Shown in pieces: positions 16,213-25,034 of a stretch of 44,753 bases of DNA. This DNA comes from Parvimonas sp. (GTDB lineage: Bacteria; Bacillota; Clostridia; Tissierellales; Peptoniphilaceae): positions 1-44,753 of the forward strand of contig JALEHY010000023.1 in assembly GCA_022770425.1 (NCBI GenBank), in the 5' to 3' direction. Position numbers and translations under genes: made by a program. The notes beneath the pieces were generated by a model, which did not search any database, was not told the origin of the DNA, and saw nothing but the letters and a program-made list of their open reading frames with translations. The number at the start of each line of letters is the position of its first letter. The stretch's first letter is position 1.

Positions 16213-17493
16213 ATGAAAAATCAAATTAAAAACAATCGAATTGAAGACCTGCATCTTCTTGTTTACGGAACTGTAGTCGGAATCGTCGCAGGATTATTTT
16301 CAAGTTTTTATCGTTTTATAATTCATAAAATCGAACATTTTTTAGAATTGATAATCTCGGTTACAAGAACGGATTATAGATTATATCCGTTTTTGATAAT
16401 TTTTTGTATTTTTGTATCAATTTTAATTTATTACATAAAAAAATCCGAACCGCTCTGTTCAGGTTCAGGTATTCCACAAGTTGAAGCTGAAATAGAAGGC
16501 CTTTTAGAAACAAATCCTTTAAAGGTTTTGTTTGCAAAAATATTCGGTGGAGCTTTAACTGCTACTTGTGGATTTTCTGTAGGAAGAGAAGGTCCGTCAA
16601 TTCAAATAGGCGCTATGTGCGGAAAATTAGTTTCAAAGATATTTAAACAAAATTCAGATATCGAAAAATTTTTAATAACTTGTGGAGCAAGTGCCGGACT
16701 ATCAGCAGCATTTAACGCTCCTATGTCAGGAATTTTATTTGCAGTTGAAGAAGTTCATAAACATATAACAAAAAAACTTTTAGTTGTATGTATGTCCGCA
16801 GCGATAATAGCCGACTTCATTTCAAAGATGTTATACGGAACAGATACGGTATTTAACCTTGAACTATTAACAAAAGTAGAATTACATAATTATTGGACTG
16901 TTATTTTATTCGGAATTGTATTGTCTTTTTTAGGAATGTTTTATATTTCCCTTACAAAATTTTTTGTTAAAATTCAAGAAAATATAAAGATAAATCCTAA
17001 GTTAAAATTAATACCTTATTTTATGTTACCTATTATAATTCTTTTATTCTGTCCATATTTGCTTGGCGGCGGCGGAATGCTTATGAAAATTTTACAAGAA
17101 AATACATTACATCTTAAAATGTTGATTTTAGTATTTATAATTAAGCTGTTGTTTTCAATAATTTCATTTACTTCCGGTGTTCCGGGCGGAATATTTTTTC
17201 CGATATTGGTATTAGGCGCAACTATAGGTGCAATATTTGCAAATATATTTGACCCTGTTCACATAAACAGCTTTATAATCTTAGGAATGGCAGGATACTT
17301 AACCGCAATAGTAAGAGCACCTCTTACCGCAACAATATTGATATTTGAAATGACGGGAAATTTATCCTATTTATTGCCTGTATCGTTAGTATGCTTGATA
17401 ACTTACACATTACCTAATTATTTAAAATCAACACCTATATATGAATTTTTATTGGAAAAATTATTAAGTAAAAACTCAAACATTCCTAAATAG
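16213..17493 (+). CDS. ClC family chloride channel / proton-chloride antiporter
   Basis: Integral membrane protein of 426 residues with the three anion-pathway signatures: GSGIPQ (84-89), GREGPSIQIG (124-133) and GVPGGIFFP (~res 320-330). The gating glutamate is present (E126 in GREGP). The acidic pair at 179-180 (LFAVEE) matches the internal proton glutamate of E. coli ClC-ec1, and the Tyr in STPIYEF matches the central Tyr gate, so a 2Cl-/H+ exchanger is more likely than a passive channel (inference). No CBS domains follow. ATG 16213 follows AGAGGTTG, partly over the thyA stop. Confidence 0.92.
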   Translation: MKNQIKNNRIEDLHLLVYGTVVGIVAGLFSSFYRFIIHKIEHFLELIISVTRTDYRLYPFLIIFCIFVSILIYYIKKSEPLCSGSGIPQVEAEIEGLLETNPLKVLFAKIFGGALTATCGFSVGREGPSIQIGAMCGKLVSKIFKQNSDIEKFLITCGASAGLSAAFNAPMSGILFAVEEVHKHITKKLLVVCMSAAIIADFISKMLYGTDTVFNLELLTKVELHNYWTVILFGIVLSFLGMFYISLTKFFVKIQENIKINPKLKLIPYFMLPIIILLFCPYLLGGGGMLMKILQENTLHLKMLILVFIIKLLFSIISFTSGVPGGIFFPILVLGATIGAIFANIFDPVHINSFIILGMAGYLTAIVRAPLTATILIFEMTGNLSYLLPVSLVCLITYTLPNYLKSTPIYEFLLEKLLSKNSNIPK

Positions 17494-17536
17494 TTTTCAT
17501 CATAAACTTTAAAAATTTAATTGTACTTAAACAAAT

Positions 17537-17572
17537 CACAAACAGCCACTTAATTGCAAGTGGCTGTTTGTG
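17537..17572. terminator. Bidirectional hairpin between convergent genes
   Basis: 15-bp perfect arms (17537-17551 and 17558-17572) around AATTGC. It lies between the ClC stop (17493) and the end of the DUF4097-like gene (17580). T-runs are short, so termination is likely but not textbook. Confidence 0.7.
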
Positions 17573-17579
17573 AATCAAT

Positions 17580-18629
17580 TTACTTTAGTTTTTCCCTGTT
17601 ATCGTATTTACCGTCTTTTGAATAGTAAATACTTTCACTGTCTATTGTTAAAATAAATTTTCTTTCATCTTTTCCTTTTGAGTTTTTATAATATTCTCCT
17701 TTTAAAAGTAAGTTTTTATTTTCATCTTTTTGATTATATTTTATTTCAATATTTGAATTCGGTATTCCGTATAAAACGACATTTTTTGCTTTTTCTACAT
17801 TTAGATTTGTGTCTAAATTTTCTAAATTCACATAGACAGTCTCACTTATATTTTCAGCATTTATATTAGAAGTAATTTTCATACGTTCTCTTGAAAAATT
17901 TGATTTTACTGTTAATTCTTTCATTTTTATAAAGTCATATAAAACCTTTTGTTCATATCTTTGACTTAATTCCAAAACTTCCGAATCATAATTTTTAACC
18001 TTAATTTCATCCGATAAAGATATAATATTCAAACTGTTTATATCATCAAGAGGATAATAGTTTTTGTCTATTTCATTTATAATCAATTCTCCATCTATTT
18101 TCCCTAAATTCAAATTTTTTGAACTCACAACAGAAACAGGATTTTTTAATTTTAAAATAATCTTGTTTTGATTTTTAAATTCATTATTTTGTTTTGTGAA
18201 TATATCTATAAATCCACCATAATTAATATGCTCATCAATTATTTTCTCAACAGCATTAAATATACTGTACTGTTTGTTATTGGAAATTAAATTTCCCGTC
18301 AATACAACTTTATCGTTAAAATTCTTGTCATAATTTACTTCTGTCGTATAAACTTCATTTTTATATGTTACTATTATATGATTAAAGTTGTCGTCACTTT
18401 TTTCAACCTGGATTTCGCTATTAAAATAGTTACGCAAATCTATTGTTTTTATTTCCTTATCGGTCCTTAATATTTCCTTTGTTAAATACTTATTTTTAGA
18501 ATCAATAATAGAATTTGCTTTTATCTCCATTGTATAAACCATATAGAAAGACCCTACTAAACCTGTAACTATTAAACAAAAAGATATAATCAAAGATATT
18601 TTTAATTTAAAATATTTACCTTTTTTCAT
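17580..18629 (-). CDS. DUF4097-like membrane-anchored protein of a PadR-DUF1700 operon
   Basis: 349 residues with one N-terminal membrane segment (res ~6-28) and a long extracytoplasmic part rich in short beta strands, as in DUF4097 proteins (LIVTGLVGSF anchor, repeated NxN/LxN beta-turns such as GKIDGELIINE). The family is of unknown biochemical function but is often encoded after PadR and DUF1700 genes. Of the possible starts, ATG 18629 lies 6 bases after AAGGAGG, and another ATG directly before it (18632) would be too close to that site. It overlaps the stop of the DUF1700 gene (18616-18618) by 14 bases. Assignment rests on architecture and context more than on a strong motif. Confidence 0.7.
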   Translation of the reverse strand: MKKGKYFKLKISLIISFCLIVTGLVGSFYMVYTMEIKANSIIDSKNKYLTKEILRTDKEIKTIDLRNYFNSEIQVEKSDDNFNHIIVTYKNEVYTTEVNYDKNFNDKVVLTGNLISNNKQYSIFNAVEKIIDEHINYGGFIDIFTKQNNEFKNQNKIILKLKNPVSVVSSKNLNLGKIDGELIINEIDKNYYPLDDINSLNIISLSDEIKVKNYDSEVLELSQRYEQKVLYDFIKMKELTVKSNFSRERMKITSNINAENISETVYVNLENLDTNLNVEKAKNVVLYGIPNSNIEIKYNQKDENKNLLLKGEYYKNSKGKDERKFILTIDSESIYYSKDGKYDNREKLK

Positions 18630-19608
18630 CATATTCCTCCTTAACATTTTCAGAATTTTTATAAGCTTCATAATACATACTTCTTAATTTTATCCAGTTT
18701 GTAAAATTAAGAAATATTTCATATAAAAGTTTAGAATAATATTTTATTAAAATACACATTCCTATAAACAACCCTACTGCAAGCATAATCGGTAAAATTA
18801 TCCACGCATAACTCATTGACAAAAATTCAAGCCCTGTCAAAGTCAAAGGTGTAAGAAAAATCGCCATACTCACTCCTAAAAAAGTTAAAAGCACAAAGAA
18901 AAGTAACAACATAACCGGAAAGAACATTACAAAAAAGAACATAATATACTGCAATATTGTAGGAATTGCAAACTTTGCAAAAGCAAACAAGAATATGAAG
19001 TCTACAACTACCATAAAAATTGTGACTAAAAATCCAAATTCCAACTCAAAAAACTTTCCTCTTCCATAACTTGAAAATGTCATCATAAAATACAAAAATA
19101 TGATGAAAATATTTATAGCCCAAATTAGTTTTTCTCTTTTAAAGTTCATTTCATTATTTTCAACTTTCATAAGTTTTGAAAAAACACAAGTTAATCCTAC
19201 CATACCACATACTACAGAAAAACCGACAAATCCTAAGAACAAAAAAATTATTGAAATTACAAAAGTTCCTATAAGTACTTTCCATACATTTTTAAAATCT
19301 GTGACTTTTACAACATTTTCAAAGTCAAAATTTTTATTGAATACTTTATCTCCGATAAAACTTTCTGTCTTGACTTTTACCTTTTCAAAAATGTTTAACT
19401 CTTTTCTTTCTTCGTCTTCGCTTATTATTTCTTCTACTATTTTCTTTGGAGAACCAAGTTCAAAAATAATTTCCGATTCACTTTTTCCGTCCAATTTCCC
19501 ATTTATAAAATATTCTTCATAATCTCTTAAAATCTCCAAGCTCTCTTCCTTAGAATAAGTTTTTAGAAGATAATCCTTTAAAATTTCCAAATATTCAACT
19601 TTATTCAT
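18616..19608 (-). CDS. DUF1700 / HAAS-domain membrane protein
   Basis: The N-terminal ~75 residues form a HAAS domain (MNKVEYLEILKDYL, EESLEILRDYEEYF, ELGSPKKIVEEI), a cytoplasmic module known to couple to PadR regulators. About six hydrophobic segments follow from res ~110 to 300. 330 residues. ATG 19608 has GAGGTGA about 5 bases upstream and overlaps the padR stop (19601-19603) by 8 bases. A role in controlling PadR activity from the membrane is family-based inference. Confidence 0.86.
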   Translation of the reverse strand: MNKVEYLEILKDYLLKTYSKEESLEILRDYEEYFINGKLDGKSESEIIFELGSPKKIVEEIISEDEERKELNIFEKVKVKTESFIGDKVFNKNFDFENVVKVTDFKNVWKVLIGTFVISIIFLFLGFVGFSVVCGMVGLTCVFSKLMKVENNEMNFKREKLIWAINIFIIFLYFMMTFSSYGRGKFFELEFGFLVTIFMVVVDFIFLFAFAKFAIPTILQYIMFFFVMFFPVMLLLFFVLLTFLGVSMAIFLTPLTLTGLEFLSMSYAWIILPIMLAVGLFIGMCILIKYYSKLLYEIFLNFTNWIKLRSMYYEAYKNSENVKEEYDEKR

Positions 19609-19924
19609 CTTTCTCACCTCGTTTTAAAATACTGTCTATCCCTTGTTTCAGTTCTTCCCAAGCCTTCAACTGATTTTTGAAATGTTCAATTCCTTTAACT
19701 GTTATTCTGTAATACTTTCTTGCCGGACCTTCATTAGACTCTTTTATATACGTTTCAAAAAATCCTTCTTTGTTTAATCTTCTAAGTATCGGATATACTG
19801 TTCCCTCACTAACCTCTACATTTTTTGAAATATTTTGAACTATTTCATATCCGTACATATCCTTAGATTTTAAAAAACTTAGCACGCAAAGATCCAACAG
19901 TCCTTTTTTGATTTGCGTATCCAT
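19601..19924 (-). CDS. PadR family transcriptional regulator
   Basis: 107-residue winged-helix repressor. The sequence follows the small PadR pattern throughout: LLDLCVLSFLKSKDMYGYEIVQ, VSEGTVYPILRRLNKEGF and GPARKYYRITVKG. ATG 19924 follows AGGAGG. As first gene of the operon it probably represses itself, the DUF1700 gene and the DUF4097-like gene, by analogy with other PadR-DUF1700 operons. The effector is unknown. Confidence 0.93.
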   Translation of the reverse strand: MDTQIKKGLLDLCVLSFLKSKDMYGYEIVQNISKNVEVSEGTVYPILRRLNKEGFFETYIKESNEGPARKYYRITVKGIEHFKNQLKAWEELKQGIDSILKRGEKDE

Positions 19925-20003
19925 TTTTTCCTCCTTTGTAAAATTTAAAAAATATTTTAATTGATAAAATGAGTTTGTTTTTTTTATTTTTCTTTTCTAA
20001 ATA

Positions 20004-20032
20004 AATTATAACACACTACTAAACATTACACA
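20004..20032 (-). promoter_or_regulatory. Promoter of the padR operon with a repeated motif
   Basis: On the minus strand TTGTGT (20032-20027), 17-bp spacer, TATAAT (20009-20004). The stretch just upstream and across the spacer reads AGTATTGTGT then AGTAGTGTGT, an imperfect direct repeat that could be the PadR operator. Confidence 0.55.
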
Positions 20033-20104
20033 ATACTATTTATAATATTTTTTTGTTTTTTATATTAAATTTAATTTATTAAGATAATTTTTTAATTTGT
20101 CAAT

Positions 20105-20133
20105 TTGATTTTATATTTTAAATTTGTTATAAT
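20105..20133 (+). promoter_or_regulatory. Promoter of the ArsC/Spx-like gene
   Basis: TTGATT (20105-20110), 17-bp spacer, TATAAT (20128-20133) with an upstream TG giving TGTTATAAT, an extended -10. It is 75 bases before the start codon. Confidence 0.75.
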
Positions 20134-20208
20134 ACAGGTTACATAAATTGTTGTAGCTTTTTATGACAAATATTTTTATAACAAATACAAATAATTTTGG
20201 AGGACGAT

Positions 20209-20559
20209 ATGGTAATAATTTATGACTACCCTACCTGTACAACTTGTAAGAGAGCAAAAAAGTTTTTATCTGATAATGGTATAGAGTTTAAAACTATAAA
20301 TTTAAAAGAAGAAACTCCGTCTAAAGAAACCTTACTAAAAGTTTTAGGATATATGGGAATTAAAAGATTATTTAACACAAGTGGGAAAACGTATAGAGAT
20401 ATGAATTTAAAATCAAAGTTAAAAGATTTAACTACCAAAGAAGCTATTGATCTTCTTTCAAGTGACGGTTCTTTAATAAAAAGACCCATCCTCATTGATG
20501 AAGAAAAAGATTTATATCTTTTAGGATTTAATGAATCCGACTGGAAACAGTTAGTTTAA
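20209..20559 (+). CDS. ArsC/Spx family thioredoxin-fold protein
   Basis: 116-residue protein with the redox motif CTTC (YPTCTTCKRAKKFL) directly after strand 1, and the late segment IKRPILIDEEKDLYLLGF characteristic of ArsC/Spx/YffB proteins. It matches the generic arsenate-reductase-like family (Bacillus YusI type) better than Spx, since it lacks the Spx length and C-terminal extension. The translated frame opens at a TTG (20197), but ATG 20209 follows TTGGAGG at proper spacing. No ars genes are nearby, so arsenate reduction should not be assumed. A thiol-redox role is more cautious. Confidence 0.85.
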   Translation: MVIIYDYPTCTTCKRAKKFLSDNGIEFKTINLKEETPSKETLLKVLGYMGIKRLFNTSGKTYRDMNLKSKLKDLTTKEAIDLLSSDGSLIKRPILIDEEKDLYLLGFNESDWKQLV

Positions 20560-20619
20560 AAATAGCATACAATAAAATTTTTAATTATTGTAAAACAAAA
20601 TTAAAAGGAGAGTTTAAGT

Positions 20620-22359
20620 ATGGAAAATCAAAAATATTCATTAAAAGAACTTTACCCTTCTTATGAAAGCGGTGAATTTCAAAATGATTTCAAAAAGGTT
20701 GACACATTAATTGAAAACTTTGAAAATCTTGACTTAAAAGATGACTTGGAAACTGTAAAAAAAGTTATAGGTATTTTAGAAGATTTAACAACTGTAATCG
20801 CAAAACTTTTTAGTTTTATCGAACTTAATCAAACAATAAACACAACTGATGAAACTACAACTTATTACTCAAATAACTTAAGAGCAAAACTTTCAAATTA
20901 TGCTAAAACTTTTACAAAAATAGATAACTATTTGGGCAATTTAACAGTAGATATAACAAAAGATAACTATTTAAAAGAATATGCTTACTTTTTCAAAGAG
21001 AAAAAAGAGGCTTTAAAGCATATTTTATCTGAAGATGCCGAAGAAATAATCGCAAAAATGCAACTTTCAGGTTCAAACGCTTGGGAGTTTATGTTCAGTT
21101 TCTTAACTTCAAAAGCCTCAATAGAGTTTAACGGCGAAGAAAAAACTTTAAGCGAAATTAGAAATTTAGCTTATTCTCCGGATGCAAAATTAAGAAAAGA
21201 AGCATACTACAAAGAATTGGAACTTTATAATTCTTTAAAAGATCCTATTTCTTTTTCAATCAACAATATAAAACAAGAAGTTAACACAACTTCAAAAATG
21301 AGAGGTTTCGATACTGCACTTGACCAATCACTTTATGTTGCAAAATTAAAAAGAGAAACTTTAGATGCTTTATGGTCAAGTATTGAAGATTATCTTCCTC
21401 ATTTCAGAAGATATTTTAAACATAAAGCAAAACTTTTAGGTTATGAAGGCGGACTTAAATTCTACGACTTATTTGCAAGTATCGGAGAAAGTGATAAAAC
21501 TTTTACCGTTAAAGAAGCCGAAGAATTTTTATTAAAACATTTTGCTACTTTCTCTAAGGATTTAGTAGATATGGCAAAAGAGGCTTTTGATAACAACTAC
21601 ATTGACTATTACCCAAGAAAAGGAAAAGTCGGCGGTGCTTTTTGTCAAAATCTTCCGTATATAAAGCAATCAAGAATTTTAATGAATTTTGACGGCAGTC
21701 TTTCAAATGTTTTAACTTTAGCACATGAGTTAGGACATGCTTATCACGGATTACACGTTGAAAATCACTTACCGTTAAATTGGGATTATTCAATGCCTGT
21801 TGCAGAAACAGCATCAATATTTAACGAAAATTTGATTATGGCTGCAACTCTTAAAAGTGCATCCGAAAAAGAAAAAATTGCATTGATAGAATCTCAAGTT
21901 TCCGATTGTGCACAAATAGTTGTAGATATCTATTCAAGATTTTTGTTTGAAAGAGAAGTTTTTGAAAGACGACTTGACCATTTTATGATGAGTGAAGAAC
22001 TTGAAGAAATAATGAAAGAGGCACAAAAACAAACTTACGGAGATGGATTGGACCCTGAAACTTACCACCCATTTATGTGGGTATGTAAACCTCATTACTA
22101 CTCAGCAGGATTTTCTTTCTATAACTACCCTTACAGCTTTGGAGGACTTTTCTCAAGAGGACTTTATGCAATGTACAAAGAAAATCCTGACGGATTTGTT
22201 GAAAAATATCAAGAACTTTTAAGAGCAACAACTACTAATTCTTGTGAAGACACCGCAAAAGTAATGGGAATTGACTTAACTAAAAAAGATTTTTGGTTAA
22301 AATCTTTAGAAAGCATAAAAGAACAAATTGACGAATTTATAAACTTAACAAGTAAATAA
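20620..22359 (+). CDS. pepF: Oligoendopeptidase F (M3 family zinc metallopeptidase)
   Basis: Cytoplasmic peptidase that degrades short peptides of roughly 7-17 residues. The zinc site is HELGH (res ~368-372) in LTLAHELGHAYHG, with the third ligand Glu about 25 residues on in PVAETASIFNENL. The C-terminal M3 segments HPFMWVCKPHYYSAGFSFYNYPYSFG and FSRGLYAMYKENP are typical of PepF/PepB. 579 residues, slightly shorter than the usual ~600. ATG 20620 has AAAGGAGAG. Possibly cotranscribed with the preceding redox gene (60-base gap, no terminator seen). Confidence 0.94.
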   Translation: MENQKYSLKELYPSYESGEFQNDFKKVDTLIENFENLDLKDDLETVKKVIGILEDLTTVIAKLFSFIELNQTINTTDETTTYYSNNLRAKLSNYAKTFTKIDNYLGNLTVDITKDNYLKEYAYFFKEKKEALKHILSEDAEEIIAKMQLSGSNAWEFMFSFLTSKASIEFNGEEKTLSEIRNLAYSPDAKLRKEAYYKELELYNSLKDPISFSINNIKQEVNTTSKMRGFDTALDQSLYVAKLKRETLDALWSSIEDYLPHFRRYFKHKAKLLGYEGGLKFYDLFASIGESDKTFTVKEAEEFLLKHFATFSKDLVDMAKEAFDNNYIDYYPRKGKVGGAFCQNLPYIKQSRILMNFDGSLSNVLTLAHELGHAYHGLHVENHLPLNWDYSMPVAETASIFNENLIMAATLKSASEKEKIALIESQVSDCAQIVVDIYSRFLFEREVFERRLDHFMMSEELEEIMKEAQKQTYGDGLDPETYHPFMWVCKPHYYSAGFSFYNYPYSFGGLFSRGLYAMYKENPDGFVEKYQELLRATTTNSCEDTAKVMGIDLTKKDFWLKSLESIKEQIDEFINLTSK

Positions 22360-22368
22360 TTATAACAT

Positions 22369-22410
22369 AAAAACTCATTCTAAATAAAAAATTGTAGAAT
22401 GAGTTTTTAT
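22369..22410 (+). terminator. Rho-independent terminator of pepF
   Basis: AAAAACTCATTCTA (22369-22382) pairs perfectly with TAGAATGAGTTTTT (22395-22408). Confidence 0.9.
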
Positions 22411-22578
22411 ATTATATAAATTTTTAATTTAATATTATTTTAAAAAATTTTAAAATAATATTATTACTCATATATTTAAAAACAAGGATTATAATTATAT
22501 ATTTAATTTATATTTTTAAAAATATTTAGTTTATATTTATCTAAAACAAAATTAAATTTATAAATTTCAATGAAATTG

Positions 22579-22607
22579 TTGATATGATTTATGATATATG
22601 ATATAAT
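22579..22607 (+). promoter_or_regulatory. Promoter of the small membrane protein / secreted protein pair
   Basis: TTGATA (22579-22584), 17-bp spacer, TATAAT (22602-22607). The spacer is made of short repeated ATGAT-type words (GATATG, TATGATATATGATAT). Confidence 0.75.
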
Positions 22608-22638
22608 AAATTTGGAAGTGATATTTTGAGGAACTAAT

Positions 22639-22845
22639 ATGAAGAAAAACATTTTAAAAGGTCTGTTAATAGTTTGGCTACTATCAGTTTATCACATAGT
22701 TGACATCATTTACGGTTTTCTGGTAATGCACTGTCATAGCAGAAAACTTTATGGTTCTGAAGATTATGTTTCAGGAATTATGTCCTTAACTATGATATTA
22801 GCTATATTAATTTTGTATTATGAAGTTTCAAAAGAGAAAAAATAG
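22639..22845 (+). CDS. Small membrane protein of a two-gene unit, function unknown
   Basis: 68 residues. A basic start (MKKNILKG) is followed by a membrane segment (res ~8-30), a short loop with HCHSRKLYGSEDYVSG, and a second segment (res ~46-62) ending in KEKK, giving a hairpin with both ends inside by the positive-inside rule. ATG 22639 follows GAGGA. The next gene begins 9 bases after the stop with its own AGGAGG, so the two form one operon under the promoter at 22579. I do not recognise the family. An accessory role for the secreted protein (export, immunity or processing) is only a guess. Confidence 0.65.
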   Translation: MKKNILKGLLIVWLLSVYHIVDIIYGFLVMHCHSRKLYGSEDYVSGIMSLTMILAILILYYEVSKEKK

Positions 22846-22854
22846 GAGGATTCT

Positions 22855-23469
22855 ATGAAACTAAAAAAGGGATTTTTGTTTATACTAGCATTAAATTCAT
22901 CTATACTGCTAAGTAATTTTACAAATGTAAAAGCAGAAGAAAGCATTCACTCAAATAAGTTGACATTACTAAGTAACCAAAAAAGAATGACTTATGATGA
23001 AATTTTATCTGAAATGATAAAAGATGGTTTTTCAAAAGAAAAAGCTTTAAGTATACTTGGAACAAAGCCAAAAATATCATTGCGTTCATCACAAAATGAA
23101 TGGTATACTACAATTGAAGATACTGTAAATGTTACTTCAGAATATAGAGTTAAACCTAAGTTTTATATAAAAGCTGAGGGAGCACACGGAGTATACTTCA
23201 TTAGACAAGTTTTAAGTGCCAGTTTAGATAGATCGTACAACGGAATCAGTAAAACTTTTTCCGGAGAGCTCTATTATAATCTAGAATCTAAAACAAGTTT
23301 GTACTACAGACTAAATGGAGACTTTTACAATAATGGTTCAATTAATATATCAGGTGGAGCAAGTATTGGATTAGGACAAGGGGCTTCACTTAACTTCGGT
23401 GTTTCATATTCAACTAGCCACTATAAATATATCTACAAAGAAGGTTATATTAACTACGGAAGATACTAA
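22855..23469 (+). CDS. Secreted protein with glycine/tyrosine-rich beta C-terminal half, function unknown
   Basis: 204 residues with a classical signal peptide (KLKKGFLFILALNSSILLSN, likely cleavage after VKA, Ala27). A helical segment follows (TYDEILSEMIKDGFSKEKALSILG, res ~44-67). From res ~85 on there are alternating polar and aromatic strands with many Tyr, Ser and Gly (ISGGASIGLGQGASLNFGVSY), ending YINYGRY. There is no LPXTG motif, lipobox or transmembrane tail, so it should be released or bound non-covalently. The mature part has no Cys. The family is not recognised. The pattern would suit a beta-sandwich or barrel-like extracellular protein. ATG 22855 has AGGAGG. Confidence 0.75.
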   Translation: MKLKKGFLFILALNSSILLSNFTNVKAEESIHSNKLTLLSNQKRMTYDEILSEMIKDGFSKEKALSILGTKPKISLRSSQNEWYTTIEDTVNVTSEYRVKPKFYIKAEGAHGVYFIRQVLSASLDRSYNGISKTFSGELYYNLESKTSLYYRLNGDFYNNGSINISGGASIGLGQGASLNFGVSYSTSHYKYIYKEGYINYGRY

Positions 23470-23516
23470 AATTATACTTTAATCGGAAAGGCAATATCAC
23501 TTCAAATAACACATTT

Positions 23517-23545
23517 AAAAAAGGAAGTTTAAACTTCCTTTTTGT
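23517..23545. terminator. Perfect palindromic terminator between convergent genes
   Basis: AAAAAGGAAGTTT (23518-23530) abuts its exact complement AAACTTCCTTTTT (23531-23543), followed by GTTTT. It can serve the secreted-protein gene (+) and the methyltransferase gene (-). Confidence 0.85.
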
Positions 23546-23591
23546 TTTAAAATTACGATTATATTGAAATTGTAATATAGTAAATACCAAT

Positions 23592-24125
23592 CTAAATTTC
23601 TTGTGTTTTGTTATAATTTACAATTATAACTTCTCTTAATAACTTTTCTTCTTCTTTAATTCTTATATATAAGACAATACAATACAATGGAGCTAAAACA
23701 GTTGCGGTAATTAAAGCATGACACATTAATGCCAGTCCCAACAGTTCCGGGAAAATATTTAAAAAGTAATTCGGATGTCTGACAATTCTAAATAACCAAT
23801 GATCCACATATCTGTGATTTTTTAAAAGCATCAACTTAACCGTCCATATTTCTCCTAAAAGTCTTGTTACAATATAAAGCATAAAAATTGAAAAAACAAC
23901 AAGTCCTAATCCTACAAAACTTAGCTTGTCAAACTCAACTTTTCTGACTATTGATTCAATAAAACAGCCTAAATAAAATAAAATATGTAAAACAGTAATT
24001 CTCTTTGAATTTTCTTTCCCATACTCTCTTCCTCCATTTGAAATTATGGCTTTTTCATTTTTAATTGATATTTTAAGAAATATCAATCTAATTACAAAAA
24101 CAACAAGTACAATAAAATAAATCAT
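23592..24125 (-). CDS. Isoprenylcysteine carboxyl methyltransferase (ICMT)-like membrane protein
   Basis: 177 residues, about four membrane helices, and the family signature near the C terminus: VRHPNYFLN (SAM-binding RHP-Y) followed by helices and the KEEEKLLRE acidic motif. Bacterial members of this family methylate unknown small molecules or lipids. True isoprenylcysteine substrates are not expected in bacteria. ATG 24125 follows AGGGGGA about 5 bases upstream. Monocistronic. The substrate is unknown. Confidence 0.85.
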   Translation of the reverse strand: MIYFIVLVVFVIRLIFLKISIKNEKAIISNGGREYGKENSKRITVLHILFYLGCFIESIVRKVEFDKLSFVGLGLVVFSIFMLYIVTRLLGEIWTVKLMLLKNHRYVDHWLFRIVRHPNYFLNIFPELLGLALMCHALITATVLAPLYCIVLYIRIKEEEKLLREVIIVNYNKTQEI

Positions 24126-24211
24126 AGTTTCCCCCTAAATTTTAAAAATTTCTACACTACAATTTAAATACAATCGTCAGTTTAACATTATATCATAAAA
24201 ATATATACTTT

Positions 24212-24256
24212 GCCAAAAAAATTAACTTAAACTAAGTAAAAACTTAATTTAAGTTA
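24212..24256 (-). terminator. Terminator of the DUF4230 gene
   Basis: On the minus strand TAACTTAAA and TTTAAGTTA pair (24223-24231 / 24248-24256) with a smaller nested stem (TAAGT/ACTTA), then run into TTTTTTGGC. Confidence 0.7.
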
Positions 24257-24266
24257 GTTTTAATTT

Positions 24267-24896
24267 TTATTTCTTTAATTCAATTTTATAGCCTGTAGGA
24301 ATTGCATTTGATAAAATACCTTTTATAAGATATTCTGCTTGTTCGTCAGCGTATTCAAGTATTCCCATTGAGGCTGCATTTTCTTTTGCATGTTCTTTTG
24401 CAAATGCTATCGCACGATTATTGTCTTCTTTAGTATCCGAATTAAACAGAGAAAACTTTTCATCATAATACTTTATCGTAGAAGTATCAATATTTACATC
24501 CTGAACTTCAGCCTTAGGTATTTCTATATAAATTTTTTGAGCTTTATCATCAGCCGTAACTACAACCTTTTCAATATCTATTCCTATTCTAACGGTTGCA
24601 TCATAAACCATAGTAAAGTTTGATTTGTTTATAAATCGGATTCCTGAATCTTTGTATTCTTCAATTCCTTTATAATTCAGTTTTGCAGTCGTTAATTCAC
24701 TTGATTTTACCAATAAGGCATTTAATTCTTTTACATTTGCTTTAGATTTGTCATAAAATTTAAAATACACAAAAGTTAATATCACTAAAAAGGAAAGTCC
24801 TGTAAAACATATCTTCTTATTTCTTTTAAAAAAATCTAAAATTCTCTTTACCGCACCACTTTTCTTTTTTTCTGATGGTTCAACATTTTTTAACAT
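24267..24896 (-). CDS. DUF4230 family membrane-anchored protein
   Basis: 209 residues with a basic N terminus, one membrane segment (res ~29-48) and an extracytoplasmic DUF4230 domain: ELTTAKLNYKG, then VYDATVRIGIDIEKVVVTADDKAQKIYIEIPKAEVQDVNID, and a helical end with KEHAKENAA. The family has no known activity. Three in-frame ATGs lie close together. The one at 24896 is 8 bases after GGAGG and is preferred, while 24911 and 24902 are respectively before and too near the site. The candidate promoter (25035-25065) has a (TA)9 spacer, which may make expression variable. Confidence 0.85.
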   Translation of the reverse strand: MLKNVEPSEKKKSGAVKRILDFFKRNKKICFTGLSFLVILTFVYFKFYDKSKANVKELNALLVKSSELTTAKLNYKGIEEYKDSGIRFINKSNFTMVYDATVRIGIDIEKVVVTADDKAQKIYIEIPKAEVQDVNIDTSTIKYYDEKFSLFNSDTKEDNNRAIAFAKEHAKENAASMGILEYADEQAEYLIKGILSNAIPTGYKIELKK

Positions 24897-25034
24897 ATTC
24901 ATATCCTCCATAATTTTAATATTTCAATCTAAATTATAAAATTAATTTAAGTCATATAGCCTCCTCCTTATTTATTTTTTTCAATATAGTCTATGTAAAT
25001 CTTGGAAATATTAAATTAATAATTCATTAATACA

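Noticed and set aside
20209..20559. Arsenate resistance gene
   Set aside because: The ArsC-like fold is shared by Spx/YffB/YusI proteins, and no ars regulator or pump lies nearby. The specific function is not supported.
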